Positions 1 through 6,157 of a DNA stretch of 7,722 bases are shown here, piece after piece. A program made the translations under genes and the position numbers. A model generated the notes under the pieces. It worked only from the letters and a program-made list of their open reading frames with translations, was not told where the DNA came from and searched no databases. The stretch comes from Pseudomonadota bacterium (GTDB lineage: Bacteria; Myxococcota; Bradymonadia; UBA4248). The stretch lies in the NCBI GenBank assembly GCA_017613855.1, contig JAGACY010000365.1:1-7722 (forward strand), in the 5' to 3' direction. The number at the start of each line of letters is the position of its first letter. Position 1 is the stretch's first letter.

Positions 1-1560
1 GATGAAAAGAAATGCGTAGACAATGGTGTCGCAACTTGTATCGATCCAAACAACGACGGATGTACAGTCTGGGATACTCCTGCTGCATGTAAGGACAACC
101 AGTCTTGCGATGGTGCCAAATGCATCGATAAATGTACATCAGACTGTACCAACGAAGGCGCAACAGAATCTACATGGACCACGCTCAGAACCTGCAAAAA
201 AACTGCAGAAGGCTGCTTAAAATGGGAAAATACGCTAGCCTGCAAGAAAGGTGAAAAGATCACCGATGGCAAATGCGTTAAGGTTTGCGGTACGAATTGT
301 GACACATTCTCTATCGTTTTGTTGCCGGATACTCAGTATTACACACGCAAGGTCAATGCAGATGGTACCAAAAAAACAATCGATGGTTATCCCAATCCCA
401 ATGTTTTTGCCGATCAGCTGTTATGGATATCCGATAAAAGACAGGAAAAGAATATTAAGGCGGTCATTCATCTGGGAGACGTGACCGATACAAATGACAA
501 AAGTGCATGGAAACTCGCCAACAAAGCCTATAAGAAGTATTTGGATACCGATGCCAACAAGGATTTGCCCTATATCGTCGGGCCAGGCAACCACGACTTT
601 AAGCAATGCGAAAGTAACGATGTTTCTGTCAGTACTTGCACGTATGCCAGAAAAAGTAATTTTGCCAAAACGGATGGCGGTAATTTCAATGCCGACAGAT
701 TTAAAGGCAGAAAATGGTTCGGTGAATTTTATAAAACGACGAACTCCTACATTACATTTAATGCCGGCGGTATTGATTTCTTAGTCATTGCGCTCGAATA
801 TGCCCCGCGTAAAGAAGCGATCAACTGGGCCAACAAACTCATCAAAGATAAAGAGGCCGAAAGAAAAGCTGCCGGCAAACCCGGCTATAAAGTCATCATT
901 GAGTCACATGCCTACATCAGTCCGGGGGCATCTAAAAAAACACCCAATCCCGATGCGAATGGATATTACCAAAACGGCTATTCCACAATTAGCGCAGACG
1001 TCGTAAAGGCATTGGGAGATAACGCGCTCAGCGGCAAAGAAATGTATGAACAGCTCACCTCGCGTCATAATAATATTATTCTGGTCGTCAATGGGCACCA
1101 CAGCGGGTCTTTCTTCAGACTCAACAAGGGTAAAGCAGGAAACGTCTTTGGTGAACTCGTCGTCGATTACCAAAGCGAAAATGGCTACCTGAAATTGCAT
1201 GGTAAAGACTCAGAATGCACGCACTCACACTACAATGGCGGCGCCGGAATGGGATTCTTAAGGGTACTGCACTTTAATCCTGACAATGTAACGATTACGG
1301 CCAAAACACATTCCACACTTGGCAAAGCCAGATTCAAAAACGAAACCAAGATTGCATTCTGCAGCAAAGACAGCAAAGGAAATTACAATAATAAGAAAGA
1401 CAGTGAGGGCGAACAAAAAGATTATTATCCTGAGAATTATTCCAGCAAACCCGATTACAACATCATGGCAGACGGAACCCATGCATCGACAAACTTCCAT
1501 TCCTTCACAGTTACCGGCCTGGATTTCGTGACACCTGTTGAATATAAATATACGGAATAA
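1..1560 (+). CDS. Exported Cys-rich module / calcineurin-like metallophosphoesterase, copy A (5'-truncated by window)
   Basis: Frame 1 is open from the window edge to TAA at 1558-1560, giving 519 codons. Aligned with the complete paralogue at 3487, it begins inside cysteine module 5, so about 264 residues, including the signal peptide, lie upstream. Local residues 1 to about 100 hold the end of module 5 and all of module 6. The rest is a metallophosphoesterase domain: LLPDTQ (D110, Q112), HLGDVTD (D160, D163), GPGNHD (H198), ESHAY (H303) and NGHHSG (H366, H367). The order and the later Gly-Asn-Val / DYQ / GFLRVLHF blocks match the 'LPDTQ' branch of calcineurin-like phosphoesterases, which hydrolyse phosphoesters with a two-metal centre; the substrate is unknown. 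Compared with copy B it has an 18-residue Lys/Asp/Asn-rich insertion near the C-terminus (around 1356-1440). An internal TTG at 319 is not a credible start, because the coding pattern continues upstream. The family is clear; the cellular role is not. Confidence 0.9.
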   Translation, partial: DEKKCVDNGVATCIDPNNDGCTVWDTPAACKDNQSCDGAKCIDKCTSDCTNEGATESTWTTLRTCKKTAEGCLKWENTLACKKGEKITDGKCVKVCGTNCDTFSIVLLPDTQYYTRKVNADGTKKTIDGYPNPNVFADQLLWISDKRQEKNIKAVIHLGDVTDTNDKSAWKLANKAYKKYLDTDANKDLPYIVGPGNHDFKQCESNDVSVSTCTYARKSNFAKTDGGNFNADRFKGRKWFGEFYKTTNSYITFNAGGIDFLVIALEYAPRKEAINWANKLIKDKEAERKAAGKPGYKVIIESHAYISPGASKKTPNPDANGYYQNGYSTISADVVKALGDNALSGKEMYEQLTSRHNNIILVVNGHHSGSFFRLNKGKAGNVFGELVVDYQSENGYLKLHGKDSECTHSHYNGGAGMGFLRVLHFNPDNVTITAKTHSTLGKARFKNETKIAFCSKDSKGNYNNKKDSEGEQKDYYPENYSSKPDYNIMADGTHASTNFHSFTVTGLDFVTPVEYKYTE

Positions 1561-1584
1561 TCTATTTTGATATATTGAACACCT

Positions 1585-1595
1585 CCTCATTGAGG
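1585..1595 (+). other. Small 3'-UTR hairpin upstream of terminator (copy A)
   Basis: CCTC, loop ATT, GAGG forms a 4-bp stem 25 nt after the stop codon. The equivalent place after copy B reads CCGC-ATT-GCGG. The third base pair has changed from T-A to G-C on both sides, so pairing is kept. That is one compensatory change, which supports an RNA structure but does not prove it. Confidence 0.45.
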
Positions 1596-1603
1596 CATCT
1601 GAC

Positions 1604-1640
1604 ATAACCCGGTCACTTTTGTGTACCGGGTTATTTGTTT
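1604..1640 (+). terminator. Intrinsic (rho-independent) terminator of copy A
   Basis: A perfect 10-bp stem, ATAACCCGGT (1604-1613) with ACCGGGTTAT (1625-1634), encloses a short loop in which CAC and GTG can also pair. It is followed by a T-rich tail, TTGTTT. It lies 44 nt after the copy A stop codon and is duplicated after copy B at 5832-5866. The stem is nearly symmetrical, so it might act in both directions, but no gene lies convergent here. Confidence 0.8.
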
Positions 1641-1750
1641 GAACATATTCCCCTCATGGTACTGGCGACATTTTATAGAATGCATCACATACACTATAGA
1701 CACAACGGAAAAGAACACCTAATATGGCATTAGCTGTATACTTTAGTGGT

Positions 1751-1779
1751 TTCACAGCAACGCGTGTACTCTTTATAAT
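1751..1779 (+). promoter_or_regulatory. Sigma70-type promoter for the LRR lipoprotein gene
   Basis: TTCACA (1751-1756, five of six bases matching TTGACA) is separated by exactly 17 bp from a perfect TATAAT (1774-1779). Transcription would start near 1786 and give a leader of about 33 nt before the ATG at 1819. The site lies between the copy A terminator and the lipoprotein gene, where a promoter is expected. The consensus used is the general bacterial one, since the host is not identified. Confidence 0.7.
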
Positions 1780-1818
1780 CTTAATGAACGACACCATACC
1801 ATCACCAACGAAAGCAAT

Positions 1819-3435
1819 ATGTTTCACACCCCATATTATCAATATATCATTATTTGTATATCAGCACTTTGTCTCATCAATCTGTATGCATGTGATGAAC
1901 ACCAGATCATCGCAACCAATTCACACATAGTTTCATCCGAAAATCCGGAAATCACACCTTCCACGCCGGATACGCCATCAAAGCCGGATATTCCTGTTGT
2001 TCCCGATGACCCCGTGGGACCGGATGAACCGCCGAAGCCGGATGAGCCCGTAGGACCGGATGAACCGCCAAGGCCAGACGACCCCGTGGGACCGGATGAA
2101 CCGCCGAAGCCGGATGAGCCCGTAGGACCGGATGAACCACCAAAGCCAGACGACCCCGTGGGACCAGATGAACCTGTTGGACCAGATGAGCCCGTAGGAC
2201 CGGATGAACCTGTTGGACCAGATGAACCGCCGAAGCCGGATGACCCCGTGGGACCGGATGAACCGCCGAAGCCGGACAAATGCGAACCCGGTTATATTCT
2301 CGATGGTACAGAATGCGTAAAAATTATTTGTGAACCAAACACCGGTTTTTGCTGTACCCCCCAATATCAAGGCTGCGAAAATGGCGGAGCTGTCATCTGC
2401 AACGCATTGGGCACATCATACGAAGGCGTACCATGCGGGCCAGCCAGACCCGAAACTGCTGATATTTGTCCATCTCAATGCACAATTCCCTGTCCACCGG
2501 GCACTTATGATGATGGTACACAATGCCTCGAAATTGTGTGTGAACCCAATGCCGGTTTCTGCTGTACCCCCCAATATCAAGGCTGCGAAAATGGCGGGGT
2601 GGTATTCTGCAATTCAACAGGTACATCCTACGAAGCGGTACCATGCAGTCCGGACAGACCAGAGACCGCCGATATTTGTCCGTCGCAATGTACAATTCCC
2701 TGCCCTCCGGGCACTTATTATGATGAGAAGACTGGCACATGTGAACCATCGTATCAGGATGGTTGCATGATATTTATCGATTCCATCATGGAAGAATATG
2801 TTCTCAAGCATTCCGGCTGGGATACAAATCATGACGGATGCCTCTCACCAAATGAAGCAGATGCTGTCACAGTTCTGAAAAACACTATCGGCAAAAAATA
2901 TAGCGATCTCGATACTTCTTTAATTGGTACATTGGATGATTTAAATAAGTTTAATCATCTCACCCATTTGAAGGTGTATAGCATTCAAAAATGTAATCAG
3001 TTACAAACAGTCACGCTCAAAAATATCAAATCTTTCGACACATATTCTTTGGATCAAGACGAAACAATAGAAACGCTTGCTCTCCCGCATGCAAATCAAT
3101 TTGCCACTTATTTTGCGGATGATTTAAAAAATCTTAAACATCTGTATCTAACAGCTCCTGGAGATTTTGAATACAAGACCTATTCATTTTTTGCCATTAC
3201 CAAGGATGTGCGGCAGCTCGACTGGAGCAAAGACTGGAAGATGGCTAATAAAGATGTCACGCTCTACCTGAGTCGCGACAAGCTCACCAGTGCTACTCCC
3301 AAAATAGAATCCTCTACCGAATGGGGATACATGCTGAGAAATAGCAGTACACGCAAAGATTTATACAATTGGAAAGCCATCTATGTCTGCGATGATTATG
3401 CAACAGATATATCATCCTGCGAGCTGGTAAAATGA
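1819..3435 (+). CDS. Surface lipoprotein: Pro/Asp stalk, Cys modules, EF-hand and LRR-like domain
   Basis: This gene encodes 538 aa. ATG 1819 is the only start between the in-frame TAG at 1744 and the hydrophobic N-terminus; the Shine-Dalgarno is weak (GAAAG). Residues 1-24 form a signal peptide ending in lipobox LYA-C25, so C25 should be lipidated. Residues 63-152 are fifteen hexapeptides alternating [12 protein letters not shown] and DEPPKP, probably a stiff extended stalk. Residues 155-310 are Cys-rich, with two 70-aa repeats starting at C171 and C241. Residues 335-346 are a textbook EF-hand loop ([12 protein letters not shown]), and about 360-450 contain LRR-like strands such as LTHLKV and LKHLYL. 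EF-hand followed by LRR is a known arrangement in bacterial surface proteins and implies calcium-stabilised binding. No catalytic motif is seen, so a binding or adhesion role is inferred. Asp follows the lipid Cys, which in E. coli favours inner-membrane retention; whether that rule applies here is unknown. Copy B follows after 51 nt. Confidence 0.88.
   Translation: MFHTPYYQYIIICISALCLINLYACDEHQIIATNSHIVSSENPEITPSTPDTPSKPDIPVVPDDPVGPDEPPKPDEPVGPDEPPRPDDPVGPDEPPKPDEPVGPDEPPKPDDPVGPDEPVGPDEPVGPDEPVGPDEPPKPDDPVGPDEPPKPDKCEPGYILDGTECVKIICEPNTGFCCTPQYQGCENGGAVICNALGTSYEGVPCGPARPETADICPSQCTIPCPPGTYDDGTQCLEIVCEPNAGFCCTPQYQGCENGGVVFCNSTGTSYEAVPCSPDRPETADICPSQCTIPCPPGTYYDEKTGTCEPSYQDGCMIFIDSIMEEYVLKHSGWDTNHDGCLSPNEADAVTVLKNTIGKKYSDLDTSLIGTLDDLNKFNHLTHLKVYSIQKCNQLQTVTLKNIKSFDTYSLDQDETIETLALPHANQFATYFADDLKNLKHLYLTAPGDFEYKTYSFFAITKDVRQLDWSKDWKMANKDVTLYLSRDKLTSATPKIESSTEWGYMLRNSSTRKDLYNWKAIYVCDDYATDISSCELVK
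2005..2274 (+). repeat. In-frame 18-bp minisatellite (15 units) encoding the Pro/Asp stalk
   Basis: Fifteen consecutive 18-bp units encode D[DE]P[VP][GKR]P. They form higher-order 36- and 72-bp periods: 2005-2076 and 2077-2148 differ at only three bases, and 2005-2040 is identical to 2239-2274. Units 9-12 are a run of four VGP-type units, which breaks the alternation and suggests past slippage or unequal exchange. All periods are multiples of three, so gain or loss of units changes stalk length without a frameshift. Confidence 0.95.
2329..2748 (+). repeat. Two 210-bp direct repeats encoding 70-aa Cys modules
   Basis: Units 2329-2538 and 2539-2748 encode the same Cys pattern, beginning CEPN.GFCC and ending [13 protein letters not shown] 37-bp stretch is identical at 2351-2387 and 2561-2597. 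A partial copy of the end of the module ([12 protein letters not shown]) lies just before, at 2281. The pairing of an early CC and the later single cysteines suggests a disulfide-stabilised extracytoplasmic fold. Confidence 0.9.
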
Positions 3436-3476
3436 TAATACGTTAATACGCCGTCCTTCTTTCTCTTTTCTATCAC

Positions 3477-3482
3477 GGGGAG
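3477..3482 (+). promoter_or_regulatory. Ribosome binding site of MPE copy B
   Basis: GGGGAG lies four bases before ATG 3487 and supports that start. A pyrimidine-rich tract (CTTTCTCTTTTCT) sits just upstream, and a similar arrangement precedes copy C. The whole 3436-3486 gap shows no terminator or clear promoter, consistent with read-through from the lipoprotein gene. Confidence 0.7.
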
Positions 3483-3486
3483 TTTT

Positions 3487-5787
3487 ATGTCTAGGTTTCA
3501 TGTAATACTCAAGTCTTCATTCATCGCAGCGATACTCATTACCTGTGGCTGTGAATCAGACGCCACACACACTCCAGCCTCGGAAGAATGCACCGACGCT
3601 TGCACAATAGACAGCAAACGCTGCAGTGACACAGGAGTCGAGGTTTGTGCAAAACTCGATGATGGCTGCACGAACTGGAAACTTGACTCAAAATGCGAAA
3701 CAGGAACGCACTGCGATGAAAACTCACTCAATTGCGAAGAAGACGCGAGCGAGCCATCGGAATGTCCGGTCTCCTGCGAGGAAGACAGCAAACGATGCAG
3801 CACTGACGGTATCGAAATCTGCAAAAAAGTCGATGATAACTGCTTCGACTGGCAGCTAGAAACACCATGTGAAGGCGATACACATTGCGACTCAGACAAC
3901 CTCGAATGCATAGAAGATGGAGAAAGTGATCCCCAAATTGAATGCCCGACACCATGCACGGAAAATGCAAAACAGTGCGGTGAAAATGGTGTCGAAATCT
4001 GCACAAAACAAGATAATGAATGTCTGAACTGGTCAATCGAAAAGACGTGCGAAGAAGGTACACACTGCGATGCAGAACAGCTCGATTGCGTAGAGGGATG
4101 TACCGAGACTTGTGAAGATGGCAAAACCATACGCTGCAGCGATGAGAACGAATTGGAAGAATGCAAACCCAATGCAAGCGGATGTGCAGAGTGGACGGTT
4201 CTCAAGGAATGCGGCGATCTCTCATGCGATTCTGAAAAAGCAGACTGCATCCAGAATTGCACTCCGGCATGTACCAAAGACGAAAAGAAGTGCGACGGCA
4301 ACGGGATCGCAACCTGTATCGATCCAGCCAATGATGGCTGTACGATTTGGAATGCCCCGGTCCCATGTGCAGCCAATCAATCCTGCGAAGCAGGACAATG
4401 CATCAATAAATGCACATCTAACTGCACTACAGAGGGAGCGACAGAATCGACCTTGACCAGTCTCAGAACTTGCAAAAAAACGCCCGAAGGATGTTTACAG
4501 TGGGAACAAACCACAACGTGCAATAAAGGTGAAAAGCTGAATGGCACCACCTGCGTCAAAGTCTGTGGATCAGACTGCAGTTCATTTTCCATCGTTTTAT
4601 TGCCGGATCCTCAGGAATATACGCGCAAAGTGAACGATGACGGCACCAAGAAATCAGGGACCGATGATAATCCCAACCCCAATGTTTTCGCGGATCAGCT
4701 GTCATGGATCGCCGAACGAAAGACCAATCCCGATTACAATATCAAGGCGGTCATTCATCTGGGTGATGTTACCGATACCAATGACCCCAGTGCCTGGAAG
4801 CTCGTCGACAAAGCTTACGCCAAATACTTTGACACCAAGGAAAATAAGGATCTGCCCTATATTCTTGCACCGGGCAATCACGACTTTTTACAATGTGATT
4901 CAAATGACAGTAAAGTTGACGATTGCAAGTACGCCAGAAAATGCAAGATCAGCAAGTCCGGCAATTTCAATGCCGACAGATTTTCAGGCAGAAAATGGTT
5001 TGGTGGTTATTATAAAACGACCAACTCATACATCACATTTACGGCAGGCGGCATAGACTTCCTGGTCATTGCACTGGAATTTGCGCCTCGTCAGGAAGCT
5101 ATCGACTGGGCAAACAAACTCATAAAAGACAAAGAAGCAGAAAGAAAAGCTGCCGGCAAACCTGGTTATAAAGTCATTATTGAGTCACATGCCTACATCA
5201 ATCCAAACAGCTGCCAGAACAATCCCAATCCGAATGAAAGCGGCTACTATACGAGCGGCTATTCTGCAGTTAGTGCAGATACAGTAACAGCCCTGGACGG
5301 CAATGCCCTGAACGGCAAAGAAATGTACAAGCAGCTCACATCCCGTCATAATAATATTATTCTGGTCATCAATGGACACCACAGCGGAACCTTCTTCAGA
5401 CTCAACAAAGGCAAAGCAGGAAACGTCTTTGGTGAACTCGCCGTCGATTACCAAAGCGAAAATGGATACAAAAAAATGCATAACAGTGAAACAAGATGCG
5501 GCCATTCACACAACAATGGCGGATCCGGCATTGGATTTTTACGCGTCCTTCACTTCAATCCCGAAAAGGTAACCATCACCGCCAAGACGCACTCCACCCT
5601 GGGTAAAAGCAGATTCTATAAAGAAGAAAAGAAGATGTACTGTACAGATAAATATCCTTCTGATTTCACGATTAAACCAGATTACAAGATTACAGCAGAC
5701 GGAACCCATGCCTCGACAAACTTCCATTCCTTCACAGTTACCGGCCTGGATTTCGTAACACCTGTTGAATATAAATATACGGAATAA
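3487..5787 (+). CDS. Exported Cys-rich module / calcineurin-like metallophosphoesterase, copy B (complete)
   Basis: This gene encodes 766 aa and is the complete reference member of the family. Residues 1-22 are a signal peptide with a lipobox-like end (LIT-C20, then G-C22); the exact lipidated Cys is uncertain because T at -1 is unusual. Six tandem Cys modules begin at C35, C93, C153, C205, C258 and C309. The usual spacing is C-x3-C-x6/8-C-x6/8-C-x6/7-C-x2-W-x5-C-x4/5-C-x4/6-C; module 6 lacks the third and seventh Cys. The MPE domain runs from about residue 365 to the end: LLPDPQ (D374, Q376), GDVTD (D427, D430), GNHD (N464, H465), SHAY (H568) and GHHSG (H631, H632). These match the two-metal ligand set of calcineurin-like phosphoesterases, apart from Q for H in motif 1 and the lack of H at the end of GHxH; from memory, the LPDTQ subfamily shows the same features. 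It is expected to hydrolyse a phosphoester outside the cytoplasm; the substrate is unknown. It is probably transcribed with the lipoprotein gene and ends at the 5832 terminator. Confidence 0.92.
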   Translation: MSRFHVILKSSFIAAILITCGCESDATHTPASEECTDACTIDSKRCSDTGVEVCAKLDDGCTNWKLDSKCETGTHCDENSLNCEEDASEPSECPVSCEEDSKRCSTDGIEICKKVDDNCFDWQLETPCEGDTHCDSDNLECIEDGESDPQIECPTPCTENAKQCGENGVEICTKQDNECLNWSIEKTCEEGTHCDAEQLDCVEGCTETCEDGKTIRCSDENELEECKPNASGCAEWTVLKECGDLSCDSEKADCIQNCTPACTKDEKKCDGNGIATCIDPANDGCTIWNAPVPCAANQSCEAGQCINKCTSNCTTEGATESTLTSLRTCKKTPEGCLQWEQTTTCNKGEKLNGTTCVKVCGSDCSSFSIVLLPDPQEYTRKVNDDGTKKSGTDDNPNPNVFADQLSWIAERKTNPDYNIKAVIHLGDVTDTNDPSAWKLVDKAYAKYFDTKENKDLPYILAPGNHDFLQCDSNDSKVDDCKYARKCKISKSGNFNADRFSGRKWFGGYYKTTNSYITFTAGGIDFLVIALEFAPRQEAIDWANKLIKDKEAERKAAGKPGYKVIIESHAYINPNSCQNNPNPNESGYYTSGYSAVSADTVTALDGNALNGKEMYKQLTSRHNNIILVINGHHSGTFFRLNKGKAGNVFGELAVDYQSENGYKKMHNSETRCGHSHNNGGSGIGFLRVLHFNPEKVTITAKTHSTLGKSRFYKEEKKMYCTDKYPSDFTIKPDYKITADGTHASTNFHSFTVTGLDFVTPVEYKYTE
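3589..4578 (+). repeat. Six tandem Cys-rich modules in copy B
   Basis: Protein-level repeats of about 50-60 aa start at nucleotide positions 3589, 3763, 3943, 4099, 4258 and 4411. Modules 1-5 each contain eight Cys and a conserved Trp two residues after the fifth Cys. Modules 1-3 are followed by acidic linkers, and modules 4-6 are nearly back to back. At DNA level the modules have diverged within a gene, yet each resembles its counterpart in copy C more than its neighbours, so the six-module array predates duplication of the genes. Confidence 0.85.
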
Positions 5788-5812
5788 TCTATTTTCAATA
5801 CATTGAATACCT

Positions 5813-5823
5813 CCGCATTGCGG
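5813..5823 (+). other. Small 3'-UTR hairpin upstream of terminator (copy B)
   Basis: CCGC, loop ATT, GCGG, the counterpart of 1585-1595 with a G-C pair replacing T-A. The spacing to the following terminator is the same in both copies. Confidence 0.45.
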
Positions 5824-5831
5824 CATCTGAC

Positions 5832-5866
5832 ATAACCCGGTCACTTTAGTGTACCGGGTTATTTGT
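5832..5866 (+). terminator. Intrinsic terminator of copy B
   Basis: The same 10-bp stem as after copy A: ATAACCCGGT (5832-5841) with ACCGGGTTAT (5853-5862), followed by TTGT. The loop differs by one base (TTTA for TTTT). The T-tail after 5862 is weaker than in copy A, so termination may be less complete. Confidence 0.75.
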
Positions 5867-5973
5867 ATCATGAAATTCCCAATACAAATTAGCTCTGAAC
5901 TGGCTGCTGTGAACCGTCAGAAAAATAGAAATGCAAGGTTCGCGGGCACACATATCCAAAAGCCATTTAGACA

Positions 5974-6002
5974 TTGTATTACATTCGAACGAGTGTTATT
6001 AT
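5974..6002 (+). promoter_or_regulatory. Candidate sigma70-type promoter for MPE copy C
   Basis: TTGTAT (5974-5979), a 17-bp spacer and TATTAT (5997-6002) form a moderate match to the general bacterial consensus. Transcription would start near 6009, leaving a leader of about 150 nt. The surroundings are AT-rich, so a chance match is possible. Confidence 0.4.
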
Positions 6003-6033
6003 ATATGCAGTAATTTTATGCCATGACGCAATC

Positions 6034-6067
6034 GATAGTCGTGCCGGTCATTAGAACTATCTTTTTT
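6034..6067 (+). terminator. Terminator-like hairpin in the copy C leader (possible attenuator)
   Basis: GATAGT (6034-6039) and ACTATC (6056-6061) form a perfect 6-bp stem around a 16-nt loop, followed directly by six T (6062-6067). It lies between the candidate promoter and the start codon. The stem is AT-rich and the loop large, so it would be weak without further pairing or a bound factor. Confidence 0.3.
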
Positions 6068-6147
6068 GTCACCGTGTAAAATATTGTTTCATGTGTATAT
6101 TTGTCTCACTTCTATAACATGGGAATGCCCATTTTCTTTTCTGGCCC

Positions 6148-6153
6148 GGGAGG
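6148..6153 (+). promoter_or_regulatory. Ribosome binding site of MPE copy C
   Basis: GGGAGG lies four bases before ATG 6158, a strong Shine-Dalgarno that fixes the start. As in copy B, it is followed by TTTT and preceded by a CTTTTCT pyrimidine tract. Confidence 0.75.
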
Positions 6154-6157
6154 TTTT

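Larger units (their letters stand above)
1..1640 (+). repeat. Segmental duplication, copy A (partner 4279-5867)
   Basis: From its first base this stretch aligns with 4279-5867 through the end of the gene, the stop codon, the 3' UTR and the terminator. Many codons agree even at third positions, for example around 1108-1183 against 5389-5464, and over the last 70 or so coding bases. The main length differences are an 18-codon insertion in copy A and a single-base indel in the 3' UTR. Similarity ends just after the terminator, near 1635 and 5866, so the duplicated unit appears to be gene plus terminator. A further copy starts at 6158, but its 3' end is outside the window. Confidence 0.85.
4279..5867 (+). 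repeat. Segmental duplication, copy B (partner 1-1640)
   Basis: Codon 265 of copy B aligns with the first base of the window, and alignment continues past the stop codon into the terminator. The match probably extends further 5' beyond the window edge. Confidence 0.85.
5788..6157 (+). other. 370-bp non-coding region between MPE copies B and C
   Basis: The first 80 bases are the duplicated 3' UTR and terminator. From 5867 to about 5970 I see no gene, repeat or recognisable RNA. From 5974 to 6067 there is a promoter-like pair and a terminator-like hairpin, and 6120-6157 is the leader with the ribosome binding site. No open frame with coding character was found on either strand. Confidence 0.6.

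Noticed and set aside
319..321. TTG as the start of a shorter 413-aa phosphoesterase
   Set aside because: The same frame continues upstream with Cys module 6 and part of module 5, matching copies B and C, and no ribosome site precedes the TTG.
1066..1081. AATAATATTATT palindrome, also in copy B at 5350-5361
   Set aside because: It lies inside the conserved HNNIILV coding block and is explained by that protein sequence and the duplication, so I see no reason to call it an operator.
1724..1930. Small + strand frame before the lipoprotein gene
   Set aside because: It overlaps the strong promoter and the lipoprotein signal peptide in another frame and has no ribosome site or conserved pattern.
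2005..2274. CRISPR-like array
   Set aside because: The units are contiguous, in frame and without unique spacers; this is a coding minisatellite.
1839..2279. Minus-strand collagen-like Gly-Ser-Ser-Gly-Pro-Thr frame
   Set aside because: It is the complement of the Pro/Asp minisatellite. Low-complexity repeats stay open in several frames, and the sense frame has a promoter, signal peptide and downstream domains.
3498..4376. Long minus-strand open frame (292 codons) antisense to the Cys modules of copy B
   Set aside because: It is Ser/His-rich because it reads the complement of Cys- and Glu-rich codons, it has no ribosome site, and the sense strand has clear family motifs. A matching frame at 6169-7068 exists only because the sense sequence is duplicated.
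6121..6150. GGGAATGCCC and CCCGGG as a hairpin hiding the copy C ribosome site
   Set aside because: The possible pairings are only three or four base pairs and compete with one another; nothing similar precedes copy B.
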